Shown: positions 44,450 to 55,561 of the stretch, one piece after another | Layout of the letters: the number at the start of each line of letters is the position of its first letter | Numbering within the stretch: the first letter of the stretch is position 1 | Assembly: GCF_025399895.1 (NCBI RefSeq) | Contig: NZ_JAODUA010000001.1 | Location: 310,001 to 374,000 of the forward strand | Direction: 5' to 3' | DNA length: 64,000 nucleotides | Origin: Streptomyces sp. ASQP_92 | GTDB taxonomy: Bacteria; Actinomycetota; Actinomycetes; Streptomycetales; Streptomycetaceae | Notes under the pieces: generated by a model | Database searches by the model: none | Told to the model about the DNA's origin: nothing | Seen by the model: only the letters and a program-made list of their open reading frames with translations | Position numbers and translations under genes: made by a program

Positions 44450-45135
44450 GCGCCTTGCTGCGGTTCGAGGACGGCGGGGAGGCTGCGGATCTCGGCGCGT
44501 TCCTGGGGCGCCTGCTCCACTACGACCGGGCCGCCGCGGTGCGCCTCCAGGCGGGCGGTGGGGCCCTTGGCGTCTTCGGCCGGCCGCCGTCCTTCGAGGT
44601 GCTCGCGATCCGTACGGCGCGGCTCGGCGACGACGCCCTCGCGCTGGACGTGACCGTCTCCGCCGGGGAACTCCTCGAATCCCTCGACGAGTCGGCCGCC
44701 ACCGCGCGGGTTCCCGCGGCCGTCACCGGTCCGCCCTGGGCCGGGGTACTGCCGCCGCGCGGCGGCTGGGAGCCGGTGCCGGGGCTGCCCGAACCCGAGC
44801 GGATGCGGGGTGTGGTGGCGGCGGCCGTCGCCGAATTCCGGGCGCGGGACGGGGCGTTGCCCGCGGAGTCGCGTACGCGGGGGGAGCGGGAGCGGATCGG
44901 GCACGAGATCTGGTCCCGCACGCTCGGGACCACCGAGCTTCCCCTTCGCGCTGTGCACGCGGCGCAGTCCCTCGGGTTTTTGCGGCCGGTGCGGGCGTTG
45001 GCGTCGGCGGGGCCGGCTGGGCCCGAGGCGGTGGCGTTGTTCGCCTCCGGGCCGTGGTTGCGGCTGCGTACGTCGTACGGGTCTGTTGCGTTGCGGCGGG
45101 CTGGGGCGGGGGGGCTCGGCGTCAGGCCCGTGTGA
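44446..45135 (+). CDS. Hypothetical protein, 229 aa
   Basis: I do not recognise the family. Segments include LLRFEDGGEAADLGAFLGRL, DALALDVTVSAGELLESLD, WEPVPGLPEPERMRGVVAAA and IWSRTLGTTELPLRAVHAAQ. There is no signal peptide or TM helix, and composition is Ala/Gly/Arg-rich with proper codon bias. GTG 44446 overlaps the thioesterase stop (GTGA), so it belongs to the ettA operon. From this context a cytosolic accessory role is likely, but no function can be given. Confidence 0.7.
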   Translation: MSALLRFEDGGEAADLGAFLGRLLHYDRAAAVRLQAGGGALGVFGRPPSFEVLAIRTARLGDDALALDVTVSAGELLESLDESAATARVPAAVTGPPWAGVLPPRGGWEPVPGLPEPERMRGVVAAAVAEFRARDGALPAESRTRGERERIGHEIWSRTLGTTELPLRAVHAAQSLGFLRPVRALASAGPAGPEAVALFASGPWLRLRTSYGSVALRRAGAGGLGVRPV

Positions 45136-45186
45136 CGCTTCGGCTCCGCCGGGGTGCTGTGAGGTGCGGGTCGTTTTGGGCTTCTC

Positions 45187-45487
45187 GCGCCGTTCCCCGC
45201 GCCCCTGAACCCCCCGTTGTCTGCGGGTCGTGGTCGCTTTTTGCGCAGTTCCCCCCGCCCCTTAAACCCCCTGTCGTCTGCGGGGCGTGGTCGCTTCTCG
45301 CGCAGTTCCTCGCGCCCCTGAACCCCCCGTTGTCTGCGGGGCGTGGTCGCTTCTCGCGCAGTTCCTCGCGCCCCTGAACCCCCTGTTGTCTGCGGGGCGT
45401 GGGTGCTTCTCGCGCAGTTCCTCGCGCCCCTGAACCCCCTGTTGTCTGCGGGGCGTGGTCGCTTCTCGCGCCGTTCCTCGCGCCCCT
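45187..45487 (+). repeat. Repeat array B: six 56/57-bp units
   Basis: Cores start at 45187, 45243, 45300, 45356, 45412 and 45468. Array A at 4573 has the same unit number, the same 56/57-bp steps and the same strand. The last four units share GCGCAGTTCCTCGCGCCCCT or a close form (CCTCG instead of CCCCG), suggesting recent unit duplication. The inter-core part has TGTCTGCGGGGCGTGGTCGC, whose GGGGCG can pair with the CGCCCC of the core. It fills the 377-bp convergent gap between the hypothetical gene and the ABC ATPase gene. Confidence 0.92.
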
Positions 45488-45512
45488 AAACCCCCTGCCC
45501 AGGGGGATGGGG

Positions 45513-46450
<938 letters not shown>

Positions 46451-46454
<4 letters not shown>

Positions 46455-49168
46455 CGAGCGTCTCCTGCCCTGAGTTCGGTGATGGATCCGCGGCGGCCGC
46501 TCCACCAGGCCTGCGCCGCGGCCACGCCCGCCGCGAGCAGCACCACGCACCCGGCGGGCAGCAGCAGCGACATCGGGTCGGCGCGCAGTTCGGAGCCGAC
46601 CGGTGCCAGGCCGCTCGTGGTGGCCAGGGCCAGACCCGCGAGGTCGATGCCGGGCGCGAGCAGCGCGATCGAGGCCCAGCCGGTGAGCGCGCCGCCGGCC
46701 GCCGCGAGCAAGGCCGGCGGCAGCGCCTCCAGGACGAGCAGCGCGCGGCCCTGGCGACGGGTCAGGCCCATGGTGCGCAGCCGGGCCAGCAGCGCGGAGC
46801 GTTCGGGGGCGCCGCGCAGCAGGGAGAGGAGCAGGGCCAGGACGGCGAGACCCGCGCCCGCTGCGACGGCCGCCGCGTAGATGCGTCCGGCGCCGGTCTG
46901 CAACGGCGAGCCCGCGTACTCCTGCCGCGCCTCGGAGCGCAGCCGCACACCCGTGTGGGCGTTCTCGGCACTCTTGCGCAGCGCCTTGGCGTCGATGGAC
47001 GTCCCGCCGACGAGCAGCGTCGTCGGCTCCTTCGCGCCGAGGCCCGCGGTGTCCAGGAGGAGGTAGTCGCTGCCCGGTACGGCGGCCGAGCCGTCCTGCG
47101 CGGCGATCACCCGGACCCGCACGTCGTAGCCCGCGACGCGCAGCCCGACCGGTTCCCTGCCCAGGCGCTGGGCGACGGAGGGGGAGGCGATGGCGGGCAG
47201 CACGACCTTGCCGGGCGGGCCCGGCGGGGCCTTGAGCCGGCCGGCGTCGATGCCGAGGGCGGTGCCCGCGGTGAGCCGGGCGTAGGAGTCGGGGTCCACC
47301 GAGGCGACCGCGGCCTTGTCGCCGTCGGGCAGCGTCACCGCGTACTCGATGTGTACGGGGGACACGCCCCGCACGCCCGCGACCTTGGCCACCCGGTCCG
47401 CGAGGTCCTTGGGCAGGGAGAGGTCGCTGTCGATGCGGGCGTCGGTGCCGGTGGCGTACAGCGCGGCCCGGTCGCGCGCGTCGTCGGAGCCCGCCAGGAC
47501 CGAGCCACCGAACGCGGCCGTGGTCAGCGCCGTGAGCAGGGCGAGCAGGGGCAGTACGCCGCCCCCCGGGGCCCGTCCCGCGCGGGCCAGGGACAGGAAG
47601 CCGACCGTGCCGCGCCGCCGGGCCGCGGGACGGGCCGCCCAGCGCAGCGGCAGCGGGTAGAGCCGGATCAGGACCAGCGCGGCGATCACCCCGACGAGCA
47701 CCGGTGCCGCGCTCGTCAGCGAGTCGGCGGAGGTGCCGGAGGTGCCCCGGCGGCGCAGCGCGAACACCGCGCCCACCGCGAGGACCAGCAGCGTCAGCTC
47801 GGCCACCGTGCGCCGCGCGGAGGGCTTCTCCCGTACCAGGTCGGTGCGTTCGGCCGCCGAGCCGACCGTGCGGTGCGTCAGCGCGGCCCGCACCGGCAGG
47901 GCCAGGCAGCCGAACGCCGCGACCCCGCAGGCCGCGGTGAGCGCGGGCATGAACCGGCCGCCCGGCACGGCGAGTACGGCCCCCAGCAGGCCGAGGGCGG
48001 CGGCCGGAACCACCACGACCGCGCCCTCGGCGAACAGTCGCCCGGCGAGCTGGCGCAGCGCGCCGCCGCGGGCCCGCAGCAGGGCGAGTTCCGCGGTGCG
48101 GCGGGACGCGGCGAGGCCGCCCGCCATCAGCAGCACCACACCCGCGACGGTCGCCGTGCCGAAGCCGGCGACGGCCACCACCGGGCTGATCGCGTCGCGC
48201 ACCGTGGCGTACGACAGGAGCACCCGGTCCAGCTCGGTGTAGACGGTCGCCGAGACGGCGAAGACGTCCCGCACCTTCGAGAGCCCGGGGCCGTTCTGGA
48301 GCGCCGCCACCGACGACTTCAGGCCGTCGAACTGACGGGCATTCAGATGCGCTGTGTCCGGGGCGAGTTGGACGTACATCTCGGGCTTGCTGTCGGTGGC
48401 GAGCAGCGCCGGGGCGGCGCCCGGCGCGAGCAGCAGGCCGCCGTGCCAGAACCGGGGCGGATCGGGGTCGTCGTTGGCGGGAAGCAGCTGCGGGGTGCGC
48501 AGCACCGGCAGGACCGACCAGTACCCGGCCTCCGGCAGCAGCGGCTCCACGACGCCGGTCACCTTCAGAGCGAGCTGGTGACGGCCCAGGCCGGGCACGC
48601 GCAGCACCGAACCCGCCTCGATGTGCAGGGCCTTGGCGGTGGCCGAGGTGACGGCGACCTCGGCGCCGTCCGACCTCTGGTCCGCGCTGCCCCCCGGCAG
48701 GCGGCCCGACACGACCCGGGCGTGCGCGGCCAGATCCGACGGCGTGGCCACGGTGAACCGCGGCGCGAGCCCGGAGGGGCGGGCCAGATAGGGCTCGTCG
48801 GAGCCCAGTTTCCGGGTGGTGCGCAGCCCGTACGCCGACTGGGAGCGGTCGGTGGTGAGCGGGGCCGGCACGGCGCTCGCGACCGCGTCGAAACGCTTCT
48901 CCATCTCCTGGGGGGAGACCAGCGCGGCCCGCTGCTCGTCGCCCAGCGCCATGCCGGGCGAGCCCGCGGCGAACTGGAGGGCGGTGCGGCCGGGGGCGGC
49001 CGAGGACACGGTCTCGCGCAGCCCCTTGTCCTCGTACGCGTCGACGGCCCGCGGATAGGCGGCGGCCAGCCACGCGGTGACCAGGACCAGGAGGGCGAGC
49101 GCGGCCGCGGCGCCCGGCGCGGTCCGCAGCCGGGTGCGCACCCAGGGTGCGAGGGCCTTGCCGGTCAT
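46451..49168 (-). CDS. FtsX-like ABC transporter permease, 905 aa
   Basis: Two sets of TM helices (for example LALLVLVTAWLAAAYPRAVD at the N-terminus, VAGFGTATVAGVVLLMAGGL in the middle, LAVLALLLSLLRGAPERSAL near the end) frame large extracellular domains. SRRTAELALLRARGGALRQL and LLARLRTMGLTRRQGRALLV are the two coupling regions of FtsX permeases. This duplicated-FtsX layout is common in actinobacterial exporters of unknown cargo. ATG 49168 lies 1 nt after the preceding stop; an operon with the ATPase is clear. Such mechanotransmission systems release lipids or peptides or act as enzyme activators; here the cargo is unknown. Confidence 0.87.
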
Positions 49169-49169
49169 G

Positions 49170-52100
49170 TCAGTTGCCCCCCTGGGTGCGGAGTGTGACG
49201 GCGGGATCGGTGCGGCGCAGGGCGATCGCCGCGACGATCAGGATCGGCACCGCGGCGACGCCCGCCAGCAGCAACGCCACGCGCCCCGCGGGCAGTTCGA
49301 CCAGGACGGTGGGGACCGGCTGGGCGGCCTGGTCGGTCAGCACGATCAGCGGCACCACCGCACGGGCGAGCACTTCGCCGAGGCCGAGCCCGGCCAGGAG
49401 CGCGATCCCCACCAGGACGCCCTGTTCGGCGGCGATCAGGCGGGCGAGCTGGCGGCGCGGGGTGCCGAGGGCGCGCAGCACGCCGAACTCCCCGGCGCGT
49501 TCGCGCAGCGACCCGGCCGCGCTCACCGAGAAGCCCACCGCCGCGAGCGCCGCCGCCACGATGGACGCGGCGGCCAGCGCGGACTGCGGTCCCGCGCCCA
49601 GCGGGTCGTCGCCGAGCTCCCTGGCGATCTCGGAGCGGGACACGATCTGCGCGGGGTCGATGTCGGGGCGGTTCTTGAGCGCCGCGGTCGCCTCGGCCGC
49701 GCGGCCGGGCCCGGTGGTCAGCCACCACTCGGTGGCGGACAGGCCGTCGCCCGTGTCCCGCAGGACCTGGTTGGCGGCCCGCAGATCGAGGAGCAGGCCG
49801 CCGCCGTCGGTGCCGGGTGTGCCGGTGGCCGCGCCGTCGGGGCCCCCGGCGCCGCTGCCGGTGGTCGGGAGCTGCTCGAGCCGGTCGACGATCCGCACCT
49901 TGAGGGTCTTGTTCACGAGCGGCACGTCGATGGTCTCGCCGACCTTGCTGCCGCTGGACTGGAGGAACCGCTCGTCGGCGACGGCGCTCAGCGCGGGCGG
50001 CGCACCGTGCGACGCGACGAGCCGCACGGTGCGGGTGACCGATCCGAGGCCGGTGTCCCAGTTGGTGGGGCCGGGGGCGTCCACGCTGTCGGCGGTCCAC
50101 CGCCCGGCCGGCACGGTGACGGCGGTCTGCCCCCCGCCGGGGCCGGTGGCGCGCAGCCCCTCCAGGGCGATGCCCTGGCGCACGGCCGGGCCCTCGGGCA
50201 GCTCGCGCACCACGTCGAGACCGGTCAGGAGCAGCGGCCCGGCGGGCCGCCCGGTGGGCTCGCCCGCGGCGGCGGCCAGGTCCAGGGCGAAGGCGTGCGG
50301 GAGGCCGTCGGAGGCCAGGTTGCCCAGGGCGAACCGGTACGGCGTGCCGTAGCGGTCCTCCAGGGTGAGCGTGGCGGCGCCGGGCGGTCCGCCCGGGGCG
50401 CCGCCGGTCAGCCGCAGGGTGAAGTCGATGCGCCGGGCGTCCGCGGGGAGCGCGGCGCCGGCCGGGGCGTCCTGCTTCGGCGTGAGCAGGGCGAGCAGCT
50501 CCTTGCCGGAGCGGTCCGCGAGGTCACCGCGGAGCAGGAAGCCGTCGGCGTGCCGGGTGTCCAGGGCGATCACGGTGCCCGAGCGGCCGGCGCTCATCGT
50601 CATCGAGCCGCGTACGGCGGGGGCGACCGCGGTCACCCCGGGCACCGCGTCGTAGGAGCCGCCCTGCCCGAAGGGGCCGAGGGTGGAGCCGAGGACCCGG
50701 ATGTCGGTGCCCGCGCGGAAGTCGGCCTGATCGCTCTGGGAACGGTTCCAGGTCCCGGACTGGCCGAGGGTGAGCAGACCCATCGCGACCGCCAGGACCA
50801 GGAGCAGCACCGGGCCCGCGCCGCGCAGCGGACGGCGGCTGAACTGCCAGCCCGCCAGCGCCATGGGCAGCCCACGCCCACCGGCCGCCCGTCGTTCCGC
50901 GAGCCGGGCCGCGGGTGGCATCAGGCGCAGCACGAGGACGGTCCCGGCGAGCAGGGCGAGCGAGGGCGCGGCCACGAGCAGCGGGTCGATGCCGAGGCTG
51001 CCCGAGGAGTCGGCGTCGAGGGCGCCGGAGCCGGAGGCCGAGGTCTGCCGGTGCAGCTGCCAGTAGGCGACGCCCGCGATCACCAGGAGGCCGATGTCGG
51101 CGCCCGCGCGGACCGGCGCGGGCAGCGCCCCGTCCCGGCCGCCGCGGCGCAGCGGGCCCGCCGACAGGGCGGGCGCCACCACCGCGGCCGCGCAGCCGAG
51201 CGCGACGAGCAGGGCGACCAGCCACACCGTGGCGGTGACGGAGGTGTCCAGGTGCAGGCCGACCCGCGCGAGCGCGCCCCGCCCGGCGAGCAGCCGCGTC
51301 AGCGGGCCCGCGAGCAGCGGCGCGAGCAGCGCGGCGGGCACCGCGAGCAGCAGGGCCTCGGCGGCGGCGAGCCAGGTGATCTGGCGGCGGGATCCGCCGC
51401 GGGCACGCAGGAGTTCGGTCTCGCCCGCCCGCTCGCTGCTGAGCAGCCGGGCGACCAGGAGCAGCGCGTACCCGGCGAGCAGGGCCAGTTGGAGCGCCAC
51501 GATGAGCAGGGTGGAACGGGACACCAGGAGCGAGCGGTCGGCCCGGTCGAGGATCTCGGGCAGCGAGGTCGCCGCGGAGGCGTTGCCCCCGAACACCGGT
51601 TGCCTCATGAGGGACTTGGGCCCCTCGGTGGCGGCCGCGCGGAGCCTGTCGATCCGGGCGACGTCGATCCCGGAGAAGTCGGCACGGGCGAGCCAGGCGC
51701 TCTGGCCCGGGCTGACCCGGCCGCCCAGCACCGAGGGGTCGGCGAGCAGCGGCCCGTAGGTGGTGAAGGCGAGCTTGTGCATGCCCCGGCCGCCCAGTTC
51801 GTCCAGGCGCCAGTACGGGTCGGAGACATCGGCTGCCCGGTAGATCCCGGTGATCCGGACGGTGACGCCCGGGCCGCCGAGCCGGTCGGCGAGGGCGAGC
51901 GTGGCGCCGGTGGCGACGTGCAGACGTGCGGCCGCGGACTCGGGCAGGGCCACCTGGATCTCGGCGCTCGGAGCGCTCGCCGGGGCGGCGGGCCACCCGC
52001 CCGAGGTGAGACGGATCCGCGAGCGGTCCATCGCGGCGAACAGGGTGAGGTCGGGGTCGCCGCCGCGGGCGTCCGCCGACTGGAGGGAGCGCGGCAGGGC

Positions 52101-52403
52101 GTAGGGCCCGGACTGGGTCAACTCCTGTGTGGTGACCGGGAGTTGGTCGAAGGTGGCGCGAGCTCCGTTACGTATCGCCTCGGCCGCGGCCGCCCGTTGG
52201 TCGGGCTTGACCCCGGACTTGACGACCAGCGCCGCGGGCGCCGCGGAGCGGGTGGCCAGGGTGTGCCGCAGCGCCGCGTCCGAGACGGACCCGGAGAACG
52301 CGGCCAGCGCCGCCAGGACCGAGGTCGTGAGCAGCACGGCGAGCAGCGCCGCCAGGAGCAGCAGACGATGTGCGCGGACGCGCAGCAAGACGAACCCCGG
52401 CAC
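49170..52403 (-). CDS. FtsX-like ABC transporter permease, 1077 aa
   Basis: First gene of the three-gene ABC operon. The N-terminal TM helix is LLLLAALLAVLLTTSVLAAL; further TM groups include LLIVALQLALLAGYALLLVA and SIVAAALAAVGFSVSAAGSL. ERAGETELLRARGGSRRQIT and RERAGEFGVLRALGTPRRQL are FtsX coupling motifs at both halves. Long soluble parts (residues about 50-250 and 560-880) would lie outside the cell. The partner permease is shorter but similar, and both probably form a heterodimer with the ATPase. GTG 52403 has GAGGGGGG 6 nt upstream. Confidence 0.87.
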   Translation of the reverse strand: MPGFVLLRVRAHRLLLLAALLAVLLTTSVLAALAAFSGSVSDAALRHTLATRSAAPAALVVKSGVKPDQRAAAAEAIRNGARATFDQLPVTTQELTQSGPYALPRSLQSADARGGDPDLTLFAAMDRSRIRLTSGGWPAAPASAPSAEIQVALPESAAARLHVATGATLALADRLGGPGVTVRITGIYRAADVSDPYWRLDELGGRGMHKLAFTTYGPLLADPSVLGGRVSPGQSAWLARADFSGIDVARIDRLRAAATEGPKSLMRQPVFGGNASAATSLPEILDRADRSLLVSRSTLLIVALQLALLAGYALLLVARLLSSERAGETELLRARGGSRRQITWLAAAEALLLAVPAALLAPLLAGPLTRLLAGRGALARVGLHLDTSVTATVWLVALLVALGCAAAVVAPALSAGPLRRGGRDGALPAPVRAGADIGLLVIAGVAYWQLHRQTSASGSGALDADSSGSLGIDPLLVAAPSLALLAGTVLVLRLMPPAARLAERRAAGGRGLPMALAGWQFSRRPLRGAGPVLLLVLAVAMGLLTLGQSGTWNRSQSDQADFRAGTDIRVLGSTLGPFGQGGSYDAVPGVTAVAPAVRGSMTMSAGRSGTVIALDTRHADGFLLRGDLADRSGKELLALLTPKQDAPAGAALPADARRIDFTLRLTGGAPGGPPGAATLTLEDRYGTPYRFALGNLASDGLPHAFALDLAAAAGEPTGRPAGPLLLTGLDVVRELPEGPAVRQGIALEGLRATGPGGGQTAVTVPAGRWTADSVDAPGPTNWDTGLGSVTRTVRLVASHGAPPALSAVADERFLQSSGSKVGETIDVPLVNKTLKVRIVDRLEQLPTTGSGAGGPDGAATGTPGTDGGGLLLDLRAANQVLRDTGDGLSATEWWLTTGPGRAAEATAALKNRPDIDPAQIVSRSEIARELGDDPLGAGPQSALAAASIVAAALAAVGFSVSAAGSLRERAGEFGVLRALGTPRRQLARLIAAEQGVLVGIALLAGLGLGEVLARAVVPLIVLTDQAAQPVPTVLVELPAGRVALLLAGVAAVPILIVAAIALRRTDPAVTLRTQGGN

Positions 52404-52631
52404 ACGGCCCCCCTCGGGCTTTTAGGCCATCCCCCCGAAATGTGTCCAGATGCTTTCAGGAGTCACGGGGTCGTGGAAACCGCTTGCCAGGCGTTCTTGC
52501 CCGATCGTGATCGGAATGCGACAACGGACGACCGAATTCCGGTCGCGAGGGCAGTTTCCGCAGGTGCGTTGGGGCAGCGGCCGTGTCCGTGGCAGGGCCG
52601 TGGCAGGGCCGTGGCAGGGGTTCCGGGTGGG

Positions 52632-53036
52632 TCAGCCCTCGGAGTTGACCATCGAAGCGGCCGCGTACGTGAGGTAGTTCCAGAGCGTCCGCTCGTGCTC
52701 GGGGGAGAGGCCGAGCTCGTCGACGGCCGTCCGCATATGGCGCAGCCAGGCGTCGTGCGCGGCCCGGTCGACCGTGAACGGAGCGTGCCGCATCCGCAGC
52801 CGCGGGTGGCCCCGGCCGTCGCTGTAGGTGCGCGGGCCGCCCCAGTACTGCATCAGGAACAGGGCCAGACGCTCCTCGGCGGGACCCAGGTCCTCCTCCG
52901 GGTACATCGGCCGCAGCAGCGGATCCCCGGCGACGCCCCGGTAGAAGAGGTGCACGAGCCGGCGGAAGGTCTGCTCGCCGCCGACCTGCTCGTAGAAGGT
53001 CTGCTCCTCGAGCGTGCCGCGCGGAATCTCGGTCAC
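52632..53036 (-). CDS. Truncated haemoglobin, group II (GlbO-like)
   Basis: 134 aa. [20 protein letters not shown] begins a 2-on-2 globin; [20 protein letters not shown] follows, then [10 protein letters not shown] and RLRMRHAPF with the proximal histidine; [17 protein letters not shown] completes it. Group II truncated globins bind O2 and are linked to NO detoxification or respiration in actinobacteria. The GTG at 53036 has GAGGG 8 nt upstream; the protein length equals the family norm. It is transcribed alone, diverging from the methyltransferase gene. Confidence 0.92.
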   Translation of the reverse strand: MTEIPRGTLEEQTFYEQVGGEQTFRRLVHLFYRGVAGDPLLRPMYPEEDLGPAEERLALFLMQYWGGPRTYSDGRGHPRLRMRHAPFTVDRAAHDAWLRHMRTAVDELGLSPEHERTLWNYLTYAAASMVNSEG

Positions 53037-53203
53037 GTTGAACACCCTCGCAATGTCATTCGGGCCTGCCCCGGGACGCCGCCCGGAGTCCAGGGGCCGT
53101 CCCCCGGAGATGCGGCACCCTTCCATGGTCTCAGACCCGGTGGCCGAGGACCGGGGGCGTAGGACCACTCGCCTCCTCGGCTCCGGCGCAGCACAGTGGA
53201 CGT

Positions 53204-54178
53204 ATGAGCGCGGACCTGGCACTGAGACGGGCCCTGGTGCGGGAGATCGTGGCGGGCGGAGCGCTCGCCGACCCGGCCTGGCGGGCCGCGTTCGAGGACG
53301 TGCCGCGCCACCTGTTCGTGCCGTACTACTACGAGAGCGCGGCCGGTGGATACGTCCGGCTGTGGGGCGAGGACCCCGACCCGGCCCGGCGCGAGCGCTG
53401 GCTGACCGGGGCGTACGCGGACGCGCCGCTGGCGACCCGGATGCGCGACGGCGAGCTGCTCTCCTCCAGCAGCCAGCCCTCCCTGATGGCCCGCATGCTG
53501 GAGGCCCTCGACGTCCGCGCGGGCGACCGGGTCCTGGAGGTCGGTGCGGGCACCGGATACAACGCGGCGCTGTTGTGCCACCGGCTCGGCGCGGCACAGG
53601 TCACCACCGTCGACCTGGACCCCGAGATCACCGAATCGGCGCGGGCCCACCTGGAGGCGGCCGGGTACCGCCCCGCCGTGATCACCGGGGACGGGGCGCG
53701 CGGGGCCCCAGCGCGGGCGCCCTTCGACAGGATCATGGCGACCTGCACGGTGGGCTCGGTGCCCCAGGACTGGCCGGCCCAGTGCCGCCCCGGCGCGCTG
53801 ATCCTCGCCCCACTGGCGACCGGCCTGATCCGTCTTGAGGTGACGGGCCCGGACCGGGCCGAGGGACGCTTCCTGCACACCCCGGCGTACTTCGTGCCGC
53901 TGCGCGGTACGCGGTCGGGGGCCAGGGCGACCCCGCACACCGGCGGTCTGCCGCGCGAGGTCGTGACGAACGAGCTGTTCCGCTTCCTGCTCGAACTGAC
54001 GGCGGGCAGCCTCGACCCGTATGAGGCGCACGCGCTGTGGCGCCGCGAGCAGCGGCCCCCCAGGGAGCGGTTCGGGGTGACGCTCCAGGGCGACGCCCAG
54101 TGGGCGTGGCTGGACGATCCGCAGGGGCCCTACGCCTGGCCCCTGCGGGAGCCGCCGCTCAGCCCCGGCGCACGGTGA
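53204..54178 (+). CDS. PCMT-like methyltransferase (protein-L-isoaspartate O-methyltransferase family)
   Basis: 324 aa. [17 protein letters not shown], the Ser-rich [16 protein letters not shown] (PCMT active-site loop) and [20 protein letters not shown] (SAM motif I) define the family; [17 protein letters not shown] and [13 protein letters not shown] follow. The C-terminal 110 residues are longer than in the housekeeping repair enzyme, so it may be one of the paralogues used on special substrates. The ATG at 53204 lies 167 bp from the globin start. Its last 20 bp overlap, tail to tail, the end of the FHA gene. Confidence 0.85.
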   Translation: MSADLALRRALVREIVAGGALADPAWRAAFEDVPRHLFVPYYYESAAGGYVRLWGEDPDPARRERWLTGAYADAPLATRMRDGELLSSSSQPSLMARMLEALDVRAGDRVLEVGAGTGYNAALLCHRLGAAQVTTVDLDPEITESARAHLEAAGYRPAVITGDGARGAPARAPFDRIMATCTVGSVPQDWPAQCRPGALILAPLATGLIRLEVTGPDRAEGRFLHTPAYFVPLRGTRSGARATPHTGGLPREVVTNELFRFLLELTAGSLDPYEAHALWRREQRPPRERFGVTLQGDAQWAWLDDPQGPYAWPLREPPLSPGAR

Positions 54179-55460
54179 TCGTCGTCCAGGCGCCCACGTG
54201 CACCCGGTCGCCGTCCTGGAGCGGCACCGGAACGTAGGGCTGGATCGGTTCGCCGGCGCCGTTGACGGTGGTGCCGTTCGTCGAGTTCTGGTCGACGACC
54301 GCCCAGGTGCCGTCCGGCTGCTGCACCAGCACCGCGTGCTGGTGCGAGACGCCCGGGTCCTCCGGCGGAACCGACAGGTCGATGTCAGGTGCCTCGCCGG
54401 TGGAGTGGCGCCGGCGGCCGATGGTGATCTGGTTGCCGGAGAGCGGGCGCTGCTGCTCGGGGGAGTACGCGGGCAGATTGAGCCCGGCCGCCTCCGGACC
54501 GCTGCGCTGCATCATCGCCAGGAAGTACTCCCGGTCCGGCCCGATGGTGATGGACCAGGTGGCCGGCGCGGGCGGCGTCACGGGCCGCGGCCACTCCTCG
54601 CCGCCGCGCTCGGGCGCGGGCGGGGCCGCGGGCTGCGGCCAGTCGTCGCCGCCGCGCTCGGACGCCGGCGGGGACACCGGCTGGGGCCACTCCTTGCCGC
54701 CGCGCTCGGGTCCGGGCGGGGTCACGGGCAGGGGCCAGTCGTCGCCGCGCTCGGGTCCGGGCGGGGATGCGGGCTGCGGCCAGTCGTCGTCACCGCCGCG
54801 CCCGGGCGCCGGGGCATGGCCCGGGCCCTGCGCGGGCTGGGACGGTGGCGGCAGCATCCAGTCGTCCTCCCCGGCGGGCTGCTGGGGCTGCGGCGGCGCG
54901 GGCGGCGTGGGCCGCTGGAAGGCGGGCGGCGGCGCAGGCGGGCCGCCCGGCGCGCCGTTGAAGGGCGCCGGTGGCGCGGGCTGCTGCTGCTGGAACGGGT
55001 TCGGCGGCAGTTGCCGCCCCGAGCGCTGCGAGGGCTCGGCGGACAGCGGTTCGGCGGGCCGGTTCACCTGCGAGGGCCGCGAGCTCTGGTACTCGTACGG
55101 GTCGCGGGGCGCCGGCGGCGGACCCTGCTGGAAGGCGGGCGGCAGCTGCGGGCCCGGGCCGGGCGCGGGGCCGGGGCCCGGCGGGGGCATCGGCTGCTGC
55201 GGGGCCAGCGGGGTGTACGAGGTCGCCGTATTGGTGAGGAAGTTCCAGCGGCACTCCTCGCAGAACGGCGCACCCGGCTCACGCGGGGTGCGGCACTGCG
55301 GGCAGAGCTCGGCCTGGGCGGTGGCGTTCGGATCCCCGGGGCCCGGATAGCCGTACGCGGGCGGAGGCGGGGGAGGCGGCGGCACGGCGCCCATGCGATG
55401 GCCGCAGATCTCGCACCAGTCGTCGGAACCCGACTGGTGTCCGTTCGGGCAGGTCGGCAT
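54159..55460 (-). CDS. FHA domain protein with zinc ribbons and Pro-rich repeats
   Basis: 433 aa. N-terminal zinc-ribbon pairs are CPNGHQSGSDDWCEICG and CPQCRTPREPGAPFCEEC. A long Pro/Gln/Gly-rich linker contains about five repeats like PPGPERGGDDWPQPV. The C-terminal FHA domain (about residues 335-433) has ITIGRRR, VSHQHAVLV and NSTNGTTVNG, the phosphothreonine-binding loops. It is the last gene of the operon with a PknG-like kinase and PP2C phosphatase, and may play the part that the FHA protein GarA/OdhI plays as kinase target in other actinobacteria; this is inference. ATG 55460 has AGGGGGA 9 nt upstream. Confidence 0.88.
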   Translation of the reverse strand: MPTCPNGHQSGSDDWCEICGHRMGAVPPPPPPPPAYGYPGPGDPNATAQAELCPQCRTPREPGAPFCEECRWNFLTNTATSYTPLAPQQPMPPPGPGPAPGPGPQLPPAFQQGPPPAPRDPYEYQSSRPSQVNRPAEPLSAEPSQRSGRQLPPNPFQQQQPAPPAPFNGAPGGPPAPPPAFQRPTPPAPPQPQQPAGEDDWMLPPPSQPAQGPGHAPAPGRGGDDDWPQPASPPGPERGDDWPLPVTPPGPERGGKEWPQPVSPPASERGGDDWPQPAAPPAPERGGEEWPRPVTPPAPATWSITIGPDREYFLAMMQRSGPEAAGLNLPAYSPEQQRPLSGNQITIGRRRHSTGEAPDIDLSVPPEDPGVSHQHAVLVQQPDGTWAVVDQNSTNGTTVNGAGEPIQPYVPVPLQDGDRVHVGAWTTITVRRG

Positions 55461-55561
55461 GGAGTCGCTTCCCCCTCTCGTCATCCGCCCCGGCGGGCCG
55501 TGGCGTTTCGCTGGCGTACAACGGACATAGCTGCTTGTTGTTCGCTTCTTGCTACTTCTTG

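Noticed and set aside
49077..53162. A 1361-residue open frame on the plus strand
   Set aside because: It is antisense to the two FtsX-type permeases and the globin. Its composition is Arg/Gly/Gln-rich shadow-frame type, with no domain. The minus-strand frames have proper TM patterns and codon bias.
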